Source of the DNA: Sulfurospirillum sp. UBA6790
Lineage (GTDB): Bacteria > Campylobacterota > Campylobacteria > Campylobacterales > Sulfurospirillaceae
NCBI GenBank assembly: GCA_002452855.1
Contig: DKFS01000030.1
Coordinates: forward strand, 1 to 16,965
Reading direction: 5' to 3'
Length of the DNA stretch: 16,965 nt
In this document: piece after piece, positions 1 to 6,341 of the stretch
Position numbering within the stretch: the first letter of the stretch is position 1
How the letters are laid out: the number at the start of each line of letters is the position of its first letter
Translations under genes and position numbers: made by a program
The notes under the pieces: model-generated
What the model saw: the letters and a program-made list of their open reading frames with translations, nothing else
The model's database searches: none
What the model was told of the DNA's origin: nothing

Positions 1-141
1 CAAAACAGCCATGTGATACTATGTCACATTGCAGGAAAGATGAGGATGCATTATATTAAGATAATGCCAGGAGATACCGTGAAGGTGGAGTTGACCCCGT
101 ATAGTTTAGATAAAGGGCGTATAACATATAGGTATAAGTAA
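1..141 (+). CDS. infA: Translation initiation factor IF-1, C-terminal part
   Basis: The window opens in frame inside this gene: 46 codons and a TAA stop. IF-1 is a small OB-fold protein that binds the 30S A site during initiation. The visible C-terminal two thirds carry typical IF-1 signatures: [18 protein letters not shown], then [19 protein letters not shown] and the terminal TYRYK. The usual length is about 72 aa, so roughly 25 residues lie upstream of the window. It sits just before rpmJ, as at the spc/alpha operon junction of many bacteria, but the 162-nt gap with its own promoter suggests that rpmJ onward is a separate transcription unit or has a second entry point. Confidence 0.95.
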   Translation, partial: QNSHVILCHIAGKMRMHYIKIMPGDTVKVELTPYSLDKGRITYRYK

Positions 142-156
142 ATTATTAGCTTAATT

Positions 157-166
157 TGTGTATAAT
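157..166 (+). promoter_or_regulatory. Candidate sigma-70 promoter (-10) for the rpmJ-rplQ operon
   Basis: A perfect TATAAT lies at 161-166, preceded by TGTG, in the AT-rich gap after infA. There is no convincing -35, which is common in Campylobacterota promoters. Transcription would start near 172-174, leaving a leader of about 130 nt before the rpmJ start at 304. The hexamer is seen directly; promoter activity is inferred. Confidence 0.6.
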
Positions 167-196
167 TTACCCCTTTTGTAAAGCTGTGTGAAGAAT

Positions 197-303
197 AATC
201 GAAAAAAAACCACTGTTTTTTCGATTGTTGGTTTGAGATACATCATCAAACCTGTGACAGTTTAACTCAAAATTCCAGTGGAAAAAAAAGTTCAGGAGTC
301 ACA
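197..303 (+). promoter_or_regulatory. Structured 5' leader of the rpmJ/alpha operon, candidate r-protein autoregulatory element
   Basis: An 11-bp hairpin forms from 197-207 with 216-226 (loop 208-215). Its loop bases CCACTG (210-215) are complementary to CAGTGG (276-281), just upstream of the Shine-Dalgarno AGGAG at 294-298. A second hairpin is 230-236 with 246-252. TGTGAC (253-258) is complementary to GTCACA (298-303), the bases between the ribosome binding site and the ATG. The two long-range pairings cross, giving a nested pseudoknot topology like the one known for the E. coli alpha operon S4 target. An alternative fold pairs 232-237 with 266-271. The pairings are seen in the sequence; regulation by S4 or another r-protein is inferred. 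Confidence 0.4.
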
Positions 304-417
304 ATGAAAGTACGACCTTCTGTAAAGAAGATGTGCGATAAATGCAAAGTGATCAAACGAAAAGGTATCGTTAGAGTCATTTGCGTAAATCCAAAACATA
401 AACAGAGACAAGGATAA
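304..417 (+). CDS. rpmJ: 50S ribosomal protein L36 (zinc-binding type)
   Basis: A 37-aa ORF beginning [14 protein letters not shown] and ending PKHKQRQG is a full-length bacterial L36, the smallest large-subunit protein. C11, C14, C27 and H32 form the zinc ribbon of the C+ type. The ATG is preceded by AGGAG at 294-298 with 5 nt spacing. The stop is only 2 nt from the rpsM start, and the rpsM ribosome binding site lies inside the end of rpmJ, so the two are probably translationally coupled. It is the first gene after the promoter and structured leader, so any leader control would act here first. Confidence 0.97.
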   Translation: MKVRPSVKKMCDKCKVIKRKGIVRVICVNPKHKQRQG

Positions 418-419
418 GC

Positions 420-788
420 ATGGCAAGGATTGCAGGTGTAGACCTTCCAATGAAAAAGAGAGTAGAGTATGGTTTAACATATATCTACGGCATAGGTTTG
501 ACAAGTTCTAGAGCTATTTTAACAGCAACTGGAATTTCGTTTGATAAAAGAGTTCATGAGCTAAGCGAAGATGATATTGCTGCGATTCGTAAAGAAATCC
601 AAGCAGGATTCCAAGTAGAAGGTGATCTTCGTAAAAAAGTGGCTATGGATATTAAAGCTTTGATGGATATGGGAAGTTATAGAGGTCTTAGACACAGAAA
701 AGGCTTGCCAGTTCGTGGACAAAAAACAAAAACGAATGCGCGTACCCGTAAAGGTAAAAAACGCACCGTTGGCGCAAAAGCTAAATAA
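420..788 (+). CDS. rpsM: 30S ribosomal protein S13
   Basis: This 122-aa protein begins [19 protein letters not shown], the standard S13 N-terminus. It carries the helix-two-turn-helix core, with YIYGIG at about residues 22-27, the conserved [17 protein letters not shown] block at about 88-104, and a lysine/arginine-rich tail that enters the decoding region. S13 sits in the 30S head and contacts the initiator tRNA and the B1 bridges to the 50S subunit. The length is typical for the family. The ribosome binding site AAGGA overlaps the end of rpmJ, and rpsK follows 21 nt downstream in the classical alpha-operon order. Confidence 0.98.
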   Translation: MARIAGVDLPMKKRVEYGLTYIYGIGLTSSRAILTATGISFDKRVHELSEDDIAAIRKEIQAGFQVEGDLRKKVAMDIKALMDMGSYRGLRHRKGLPVRGQKTKTNARTRKGKKRTVGAKAK

Positions 789-809
789 CGAAGTCTCAAA
801 GGGAAACAG

Positions 810-1202
810 ATGGCAAAAAGAAAAGTAGTACGTAAAAAAGTTGTTAAGAAAAATATTGCTAAAGGTATCATTTTTATCTCTGCAACATTTAATAACACTG
901 TCGTAACTGTAACTGATGAGATGGGAAATGTTATTGCTTGGAGTAGCGCAGGTAGTTTGGGCTTTAAAGGTAGTAAAAAATCTACTCCTTATGCTGCTCA
1001 ACAAGCCGTTGAAGATGCACTTACTAAAGCGAAAGAGCATGGTCTCAAAGAAATCGGTATTAAAGTTCAAGGACCGGGCAGTGGTCGTGAAACAGCGGTA
1101 AAAAGTGCTGGTACAACAGAAGGTATTAAAGTGTCTTTCTTAAAAGATATTACACCTCTACCACACAACGGCTGTAGACCTCCAAAAAGAAGAAGAGTGT
1201 AA
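810..1202 (+). CDS. rpsK: 30S ribosomal protein S11
   Basis: This 130-aa protein has a lysine-rich N-terminus (residues 1-17), then the S11 core with the [12 protein letters not shown] segment, the GPGSGRE motif at about residues 88-94, and the highly conserved C-terminal [19 protein letters not shown]11 forms part of the 30S platform next to the Shine-Dalgarno helix. An AAAGGGA ribosome binding site precedes the ATG at a usual distance. A 74-nt gap separates it from rpsD, unusually long for this operon, which otherwise has spacings of 2-21 nt. Confidence 0.98.
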   Translation: MAKRKVVRKKVVKKNIAKGIIFISATFNNTVVTVTDEMGNVIAWSSAGSLGFKGSKKSTPYAAQQAVEDALTKAKEHGLKEIGIKVQGPGSGRETAVKSAGTTEGIKVSFLKDITPLPHNGCRPPKRRRV

Positions 1203-1276
1203 TTTCTCTATTGTGAGAATTATACTTTCTAAGAAACAAATAATTTTTTCGTTTACGCAATAGATTAGGAGAAAAA
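1203..1276 (+). promoter_or_regulatory. rpsK-rpsD spacer with possible internal promoter and hairpins
   Basis: The spacer is 74 nt. TTCTC (1204-1208) pairs with GAGAA (1215-1219) just after the rpsK stop. TATACT (1221-1226) resembles a -10 box. An AT-rich stem, 1234-1240 with 1247-1254 and one bulged base, precedes the AGGAG at 1267-1271. None of these is strong alone. An internal promoter or an S4-binding site before rpsD are the two readings I consider possible. Confidence 0.25.
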
Positions 1277-1903
1277 ATGGCAAGATATAGAGGACCAGTC
1301 GAAAAGCTCGAGAGAAGACTTGGTGTTAGCTTGGCCCTTAAAGGTGAGCGCAGACTTGCTGGTAAGAGCGCATTAGACAAGCGACCATATGCCCCAGGCC
1401 AACATGGACAAAGAAGAGCAAAAATTAGTGAATATGGACTCCAATTACGTGAGAAACAAAAAGCTAAATTTATGTATGGAGTTTCTGAAAAACAATTCAG
1501 ACGTATTTTTGACGAAGCAGCAAGAAGAGAAGGAAATACAGGTATTAACCTTGTCCTTTTAATCGAAAGAAGACTTGACAATGTTGTTTATCGTATGGGA
1601 TTTTCAACAACAAGAAGATTTGCACGTCAATTAGTAACACATGGACATATTTTAGTGAATGGCAACAAAGTTGATATTCCTTCTTATGTTGTACGTCCAG
1701 GTGATAAAGTAGAAGTATGTGAGAAATCTAAAAATAATCCACAAGTCAAACGTTCTCTTGAATTGACACAACAAACAGGTATCGTACCATGGGTTGATGT
1801 TGAAAGAGAAAAAGCGATGGGTATTTTTACACGTATCCCAGAAAGAGATGAAGTAGTTATTCCGGTTGAAGAAAGATTAATCGTTGAGCTATACTCTAAA
1901 TAA
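1277..1903 (+). CDS. rpsD: 30S ribosomal protein S4 (zinc-free type)
   Basis: This 208-aa protein has the S4 N-terminal domain (about 1-95, including MARYRGP and YAPGQHGQ) and the S4 RNA-binding domain at about 98-160 ([20 protein letters not shown], then [15 protein letters not shown]). S4 nucleates 30S assembly on 16S rRNA. In E. coli it is also the translational repressor of this same operon. The N-terminal region lacks the four cysteines of the zinc-binding S4 form, so this is the C- type; the only cysteine I see is near residue 148. AGGAG at 1267-1271 supports the start. rpoA follows 15 nt downstream. Confidence 0.98.
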   Translation: MARYRGPVEKLERRLGVSLALKGERRLAGKSALDKRPYAPGQHGQRRAKISEYGLQLREKQKAKFMYGVSEKQFRRIFDEAARREGNTGINLVLLIERRLDNVVYRMGFSTTRRFARQLVTHGHILVNGNKVDIPSYVVRPGDKVEVCEKSKNNPQVKRSLELTQQTGIVPWVDVEREKAMGIFTRIPERDEVVIPVEERLIVELYSK

Positions 1904-1918
1904 TAAAGTAGGTAGCAT

Positions 1919-2932
1919 ATGAAAAAAATCAATACATCAGCTTACATGCCAACTGAAATTGAAGTAGAAACCATTGCATCAAACAAGGTTCAAGTGAGTG
2001 CCTATCCATTTGAATCTGGCTTTGCAGTGACATTGGCACATCCATTACGTAGATTGCTTCTTAGTAGTACTGTGGGATCTGCACCGACGGCTGTAAAAAT
2101 TGAGGGCGTCACTCATGAATTTGATAGCATGCGTGGTATGCTTGAAGATGTTGCTCTTTTTATCATTAATCTAAAAAATATTCGTTTCAAAATCAAAGGC
2201 GATGAGAAACGTGTAGAAGTTAACTACTCATTTACAGGCCCTAAAGAGATTAAAGGTAGTGATCTTGCGAATGCACAAATTGAAATTGTAACACCTGATG
2301 CATATTTGGCTACAATCAACGAAGATGCTGAGTTCAACTTCTCTTTAATTATCGAAAAAGGGATCGGCTATGTTCCAAGTGAAAATATTAGAGGCTTGGT
2401 TGGAGAAGATTATATTGCGCTAGACGCATTTTTTACTCCTGTAAAAAGAGCTGTATATGATATTGAGAATGTTTTGGTTGAAGACAATCCTAATTATGAA
2501 AAAATTGTTTTTACAATCGAAACAGATGGCCTTGTATCTCCAATTGAGGCATTTAAAAATTCTTTGGAAGCAATGTATGCTCAAATGTCAGTATTTAATG
2601 GCATTTTAGATATTGCAGTAGCTCCAAAAAGTGAAAGTTCTAATGAAAGCGTAGAATTTGGAAAACTTCTTCAAAGTATTGAAGAGTTAAATCTGAGTGC
2701 ACGTAGCTTTAATTGTTTAGACAGAGCAGAGGTTAAGTATATCGGTGAGCTTGCATTGATGAGCGAATTAGAACTTAAAAACCTTAAAAATCTAGGCAAA
2801 AAATCATTAGAAGAAATTAGACAAATCATGGAAGAAAGTGGTTATCCTGTTGGATACAACTTTTCTGATGAGACGGCAAGTTTGCTCAAGAAAAAAATTG
2901 AAGATTTAAAATCTGAAGCTAACGAGGGTTAA
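1919..2932 (+). CDS. rpoA: DNA-directed RNA polymerase alpha subunit
   Basis: This 337-aa protein has the dimerisation domain alpha-NTD at about 1-235 ([13 protein letters not shown] at about 41-53), a short acidic, serine-rich linker at about 237-248, and alpha-CTD at about 250-320. The CTD keeps the DNA-contacting ARSFNCL motif, with R262 and N265 corresponding to E. coli R265 and N268, and the helix-hairpin-helix [14 protein letters not shown]-element recognition is therefore expected. The length is close to the E. coli protein (329 aa). It lies 15 nt after rpsD with a modest AGGT ribosome binding site, and rplQ begins 3 nt after its stop, as in the classical alpha operon. Confidence 0.98.
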   Translation: MKKINTSAYMPTEIEVETIASNKVQVSAYPFESGFAVTLAHPLRRLLLSSTVGSAPTAVKIEGVTHEFDSMRGMLEDVALFIINLKNIRFKIKGDEKRVEVNYSFTGPKEIKGSDLANAQIEIVTPDAYLATINEDAEFNFSLIIEKGIGYVPSENIRGLVGEDYIALDAFFTPVKRAVYDIENVLVEDNPNYEKIVFTIETDGLVSPIEAFKNSLEAMYAQMSVFNGILDIAVAPKSESSNESVEFGKLLQSIEELNLSARSFNCLDRAEVKYIGELALMSELELKNLKNLGKKSLEEIRQIMEESGYPVGYNFSDETASLLKKKIEDLKSEANEG

Positions 2933-2935
2933 TAT

Positions 2936-3286
2936 ATGAGACATAAGCATGGATATAGAAAGCTTGGTCGTACTTCATCACACAGAGCAGCGCTGTTGAA
3001 GAATATGGCTATTGCTGTTATTAAATATGAAAAAATCGAAACAACACTTCCAAAAGCAAAAGAGCTAAGAGGATATGTTGAAAAATTGATTACAAAAGCT
3101 GGAGTTGGTGGCGATCATGCACACAAAACAGTTTTTGCTGCACTTCAAGATAAAGAGTGTACAAAAAAACTTGTTAATGAAATCGCTCCTAAATATGTAG
3201 AGAGAAACGGTGGTTACACCCGTATCATTAAAACACGTATTCGTAAAGGCGATGCTGCGGCAATGGCCTTTTTAGAGCTTGTATAA
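2936..3286 (+). CDS. rplQ: 50S ribosomal protein L17
   Basis: This 116-aa protein begins [20 protein letters not shown], the invariant L17 N-terminus, and continues with [20 protein letters not shown] and [16 protein letters not shown] helices. It ends in the [14 protein letters not shown] strand. L17 lies near the polypeptide exit tunnel. The start is 3 nt after rpoA, and its GAGG ribosome binding site lies inside the rpoA coding sequence, suggesting translational coupling. It is the last gene of the ribosomal operon and is followed by a strong intrinsic terminator. Confidence 0.98.
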   Translation: MRHKHGYRKLGRTSSHRAALLKNMAIAVIKYEKIETTLPKAKELRGYVEKLITKAGVGGDHAHKTVFAALQDKECTKKLVNEIAPKYVERNGGYTRIIKTRIRKGDAAAMAFLELV

Positions 3287-3296
3287 ATCTCTTTTA

Positions 3297-3335
3297 TAGG
3301 TTTGGAAGAGTTCCTCTTTCAAACCTAACTTCTTG
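3297..3335 (+). terminator. Rho-independent terminator of the ribosomal operon
   Basis: Bases 3297-3310 pair with 3314-3327 in a 14-bp stem with one G-T wobble (3305/3319) and a 3-nt loop (TTC). The downstream sequence (CTTCTTGTT) is T-rich but interrupted. It starts 10 nt after the rplQ stop. This is the longest near-perfect stem I found in the window. Confidence 0.85.
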
Positions 3336-3402
3336 TTAAAAAATTTTATCCTTTTACTTCCCTTTCGCCCTCTTAAATTAAGTCCTTTTTAACTCAAACT
3401 AT

Positions 3403-3431
3403 TGTTAAATTAGAAACTTTTGCTATAGGAG
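3403..3431 (+). promoter_or_regulatory. Possible promoter and ribosome binding site of the NifU-murE-tkt operon
   Basis: After the terminator, the 150-nt gap contains TGTTAAATT (3403-3411), readable as an extended -10 (TG, one base, TAAATT). It is about 26 nt from the ATG at 3437. A second -10-like string, TGCTATAGG (3421-3429), overlaps the ribosome binding site AGGAG (3427-3431) and could only make a leaderless message. A promoter is needed here because of the strong terminator upstream; which box is used is uncertain. Confidence 0.35.
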
Positions 3432-3436
3432 AATCT

Positions 3437-3718
3437 ATGATACCATTTAGTGACGAAGAGTTGCTTCCCGTTGTTGAAAAATCACTTGAAAAGATTAAGC
3501 CCATGCTCGCTTTGGATGGCGGAGGACTAACCCTCTTAGGCATCAAAGAAGGTCGCGTTTACGTTCAATTGCAAGGAGCTTGCCAAGGATGTGCTTCAAG
3601 TGGCCAAACACTCAAATACGGTGTTGAGAGACAACTCAGAATTGATATTCACCCCGACCTTGAAGTTGTAAATATTTTACCTGGATCTGAACACGAATTT
3701 ACATCAATAGGAGAGTAA
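3437..3718 (+). CDS. NifU C-terminal-domain (Nfu-type) Fe-S scaffold protein
   Basis: This 93-aa single-domain protein is related to the C-terminal domain of NifU and to NfuA/Nfu1, which carry and deliver Fe-S clusters. The signature is QGACQGCASSGQTLKYGVE with C49 and C52, the CxxC pair that bridges a cluster between two subunits. The helix before it reads VEKSLEKIKPMLALDGG, typical of the family. The usual DGGD motif is DGGG here. No NifU N-terminal or A-type domain is attached. AGGAG at 3427-3431 gives the start. It matches the position of the C. jejuni NifU-like gene Cj1639 (from memory). Its stop overlaps the next start by 1 nt. Fe-S donation is family knowledge; specific clients are unknown. 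Confidence 0.9.
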   Translation: MIPFSDEELLPVVEKSLEKIKPMLALDGGGLTLLGIKEGRVYVQLQGACQGCASSGQTLKYGVERQLRIDIHPDLEVVNILPGSEHEFTSIGE

Positions 3719-4281
3719 TGAGTACGTATTTTCAAAAAGGCGTTGATAAATTTTATGAAAAAAACTTTTCTGAAGCAATGTTACAATTTGCTCTAGCATT
3801 AAGTAATGATCCAAAATCGAAAGAAGCACGTATTGGTGCTATTTTGTGCGATATGGCCGTTCATAACGAAGAACAAGCAACCGCACTTTTTGAATACTAT
3901 CTTTTAACCAGAGAAAATGGTGCTGAAGATTGTGAAGATGTCATGGAAGAGATTATAAACTCGGTTGAAAAACACAGTGAAAAAATTGCTCATTTATTTA
4001 AAGAAAATGATTTTGAAGCACGCATTAATGCCGAAAATGGTATTAAATACGATGATTTCATGGCCCTGATAGAATCGCGAGGCAGTTTTAAAGAAGCCTT
4101 TGAAGATATTATGTTTTCAACAAAAGTCATTATTTCAAAAAAAGAAGATTTTGTGGATTTTTTAGCAAAGCTGATTGAAAACGGATTCATTGAGATGTCG
4201 CTTAATTACCTTGAAAGTGCCGTCACGCTTTTTCCAAATGATGAACAACTACTCTCACTCATTAAAAAAGTACAAAAATAA
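3718..4281 (+). CDS. TPR-like protein of unknown function
   Basis: This 187-aa protein has no signal peptide or membrane segment, so it is probably cytoplasmic. The first about 65 residues form TPR-like helical pairs (KGVDKFYEKNFSEAMLQFAL, then SNDPKSKEARIGAIL), and a similar repeat ends the protein (MSLNYLESAVTLFPNDEQLL). The middle is acidic and helical and I do not recognise it. The ATG overlaps the stop of the NifU-like gene by 1 nt, and murE starts 10 nt after its stop, so it is made together with both. The equivalent place in C. jejuni is held by an uncharacterised gene (Cj1640, from memory). A protein-binding adaptor role is the most I would infer. Confidence 0.8.
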   Translation: MSTYFQKGVDKFYEKNFSEAMLQFALALSNDPKSKEARIGAILCDMAVHNEEQATALFEYYLLTRENGAEDCEDVMEEIINSVEKHSEKIAHLFKENDFEARINAENGIKYDDFMALIESRGSFKEAFEDIMFSTKVIISKKEDFVDFLAKLIENGFIEMSLNYLESAVTLFPNDEQLLSLIKKVQK

Positions 4282-4290
4282 AGAAAAACA

Positions 4291-5604
4291 GTGAAAATAG
4301 ATTTACAAAATAGTGCGCCGTTTTTACATGTAACGGATAATTCGAACGAATGTAGTGCATCAAGTCTCTTTCTCATCACGGATCAAAATAAGCAATATAT
4401 TGAGTCCGCTAAAAACAATGGTTGTGTGAAAACGATTACTGCACAAGAATGTTTAGACCTTCTAGGCATATCTCATAATATCAAAATTATAGGTATTACA
4501 GGAACAAATGGTAAAACGACAACAGCCGCCGCCATTTACTCGATTTTATTAGATATTGGGAAAAAAGTTGGTTTACAAGGAACGCGCGGTTGTTTTATCA
4601 ATGACTGTCGTATCGAAGATAAAAGTCTTACAACACCGCCCATCTTGCAAACAATTAAAAATCTTAAAATGGCAGTCGAAGCTGGGTGTGAGTATTTTGT
4701 GATGGAAGTGAGTTCGCACGCTATTGTGCAAAATCGTATTGATGGGCTCTCGTTTGCACTCAAAATTCTAACCAACATTACGCAAGATCACTTGGATTTC
4801 CATAAGACGATTGATGAATATATCGCTGTTAAAAGTCGTTTTTTTGAAGATGACAGTGTAAAACTCATCAACAAAGATGAAAGTAAGATTCGCTTTAATC
4901 GTACGAATGCGATGAGTTATGGCATTGAACATCCTGCGACATATAAAGTGATTGCGTATTCTCTAAAAGATGGAATCAGTGCCGCCATTGCAAAAATTGA
5001 TAAAGTCTATGATTTTGAATCTCCTCTGCATGGTTTTTTCAATCTGTATAATCTTTTGGCTGCGATTAGTGCTGTTGATATGTTAGGTGTTGCTCCTATG
5101 GAAGCTATCTGTGAAGCAGTAGAGCACTTTGGTGGTGTTGAAGGCCGTATGGAAGTGGTGAGCACTGAACCTTTGGTTATCGTCGATTTTGCGCATACGC
5201 CTGATGGAATGGAAAAAGTTTTAGAAAGCATGAAAGACAGAGAAATGGTGGTGGTATTTGGTGCAGGCGGTGATAGAGATCGAACAAAGCGTCCTAAAAT
5301 GGGAGCGGTTGCACAAAGATACGCTCATAAAATTGTCGTTACAAGTGATAACCCTCGCTCAGAAGAGCCTTTGAGCATTATTCAAGAAATTTTGAGTGGA
5401 ATGAGAGAAACAGAACAGTTACATGTCGAAGTAGATCGTGCTACAGCCATTGAAAAAGCACTGCGTATGCAAGCACCACATGAAGTCTTGTTGATACTGG
5501 GAAAAGGGGATGAGACGTATCAAGAGATACAAGGAAAGAAGCATGCCTTTGATGATCGTGAAGTTGCAAAAAAACTTATCCATCAATTGACTAAGCTAAA
5601 ATAG
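4291..5604 (+). CDS. murE: UDP-N-acetylmuramoyl-L-alanyl-D-glutamate ligase, meso-diaminopimelate-adding
   Basis: MurE adds the third amino acid to the peptidoglycan stem peptide in the cytoplasm, using ATP. The ATP loop GTNGKTT is at 71-77, the carbamylated-lysine position is K181 in EYIAVKSRFF, and the DNPR motif at 353-356 together with GKGDETYQ at 404-411 mark the meso-diaminopimelate-specific class. The 437-aa length is short for MurE because the UDP-binding N-terminal domain is reduced to about 65 residues before the P-loop, against roughly 100 in E. coli. The start is GTG with only a weak purine-rich ribosome binding site, so translation may depend on coupling to the TPR gene 10 nt upstream. 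Confidence 0.96.
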   Translation: MKIDLQNSAPFLHVTDNSNECSASSLFLITDQNKQYIESAKNNGCVKTITAQECLDLLGISHNIKIIGITGTNGKTTTAAAIYSILLDIGKKVGLQGTRGCFINDCRIEDKSLTTPPILQTIKNLKMAVEAGCEYFVMEVSSHAIVQNRIDGLSFALKILTNITQDHLDFHKTIDEYIAVKSRFFEDDSVKLINKDESKIRFNRTNAMSYGIEHPATYKVIAYSLKDGISAAIAKIDKVYDFESPLHGFFNLYNLLAAISAVDMLGVAPMEAICEAVEHFGGVEGRMEVVSTEPLVIVDFAHTPDGMEKVLESMKDREMVVVFGAGGDRDRTKRPKMGAVAQRYAHKIVVTSDNPRSEEPLSIIQEILSGMRETEQLHVEVDRATAIEKALRMQAPHEVLLILGKGDETYQEIQGKKHAFDDREVAKKLIHQLTKLK

Positions 5605-5648
5605 GGTAAAATAAGAAAATTTGTTAAAGTTAAAGAGGTTAAAAAGCG

Positions 5649-6014
5649 ATGACGCTTGAAATGTTATACAGTAAAATTCATCGAGCTACCGTAACAGATG
5701 CCAATCTTAATTATGTGGGTTCTATTACTATCGATAAAGAGTTAATAGAGGCCGCTCATCTTCGAATAGGGCAAAAAGTGGAAGTAGTCAATATTAATAA
5801 TGGCGAACGCTTTACAACTTACGTCATTGAAGGCAAAGCAGGTCAAAAAGATATTTGTCTCAATGGTGCAGCCGCACGAAAAGCACATATTGGCGATAAA
5901 ATTATTATCATTGCGTATGCTCATATGAATGAAGTTGAACTTGAAACATTCAAACCTACGGTAGTTCTTGTGGATGAGACAAATGCCATGGTTGAAGTGA
6001 GAGATTATATCTGA
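5649..6014 (+). CDS. panD: Aspartate 1-decarboxylase (pyruvoyl enzyme)
   Basis: This 121-aa protein converts L-aspartate to beta-alanine for pantothenate and CoA synthesis. It is a proenzyme cleaved between G24 and S25 (NYVGSITID), S25 becoming the pyruvoyl group. With this start the cleavage site has the same numbering as in E. coli, which supports the ATG at 5649 over the in-frame ATG at codon 5. T57 and Y58 (RFTTY) and N72 (CLNGAAAR), the known active-site positions, are present. GAGG precedes the start by 9 nt. Its stop overlaps the ybaB start by 1 nt. In C. jejuni panD lies with panBC (from memory), so this location is a lineage difference. Confidence 0.96.
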   Translation: MTLEMLYSKIHRATVTDANLNYVGSITIDKELIEAAHLRIGQKVEVVNINNGERFTTYVIEGKAGQKDICLNGAAARKAHIGDKIIIIAYAHMNEVELETFKPTVVLVDETNAMVEVRDYI

Positions 6015-6331
6015 TGTTCGATAACTTTGATTTTTCAAAAATGGGTGCAATGCTTGAAGAGGCTCAAAAACAGGCTCAAAAAATGCAAGAAGATGCTAAT
6101 TCCAAAGAATTTACTGCGAAAAGCGGTGGAGGACTTGTTAGTATCAGCATGAATGGCAATAATGAAGTTATCGATATTACGATTGATGATTCATTAATGA
6201 GTGATAAAGAATCCTTACAAATTTTATTAATCAGTGCAATGAACGACGTGACTAAAATGGTTGAAGATAATAAAAAACTTGCCACAACTCAGATGCTTTC
6301 AAGCATTGGAGGATTTGGTTCAAAAAGCTAA
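6014..6331 (+). CDS. YbaB/EbfC-family nucleoid-associated protein
   Basis: This 105-aa protein matches the YbaB/EbfC family in length and pattern: an N-terminal helix rich in glutamine and lysine (LEEAQKQAQKMQ), a beta-sheet core (KSGGGLVSISMNGNNEVIDI), then DDSLMSDKESLQILLISAMND and a glycine-rich tail. Family members are dimers that bind DNA and influence gene expression; the physiological role in Campylobacterota is not settled. Translation should be coupled to panD through the 1-nt overlap. The next gene starts 10 nt after the stop. Confidence 0.92.
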   Translation: MFDNFDFSKMGAMLEEAQKQAQKMQEDANSKEFTAKSGGGLVSISMNGNNEVIDITIDDSLMSDKESLQILLISAMNDVTKMVEDNKKLATTQMLSSIGGFGSKS

Positions 6332-6341
6332 GGGGTGACAT

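Noticed and set aside
197..226. Hairpin after infA read as an intrinsic terminator
   Set aside because: The stem is almost all A-T with only two G-C pairs and no clean U-run follows (GTTGG). It also lies downstream of the TATAAT box, so a leader structure is more likely, though read-through termination cannot be excluded.
561..1070. Minus-strand open frame of 169 codons opposite rpsM and rpsK
   Set aside because: It lies entirely antisense to two unambiguous ribosomal protein genes and its composition (rich in Phe, Ser, Thr, Asn) is that of reversed coding sequence; there is no ribosome binding site or family resemblance.
1150..1581. Minus-strand open frame of 143 codons opposite rpsD
   Set aside because: Antisense shadow of rpsD with no recognisable domain or start signal.
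3372..3382. Palindrome CTTAAATTAAG in the rplQ-NifU gap as an operator
   Set aside because: Short, A-T only apart from its ends, and expected by chance in such AT-rich sequence.
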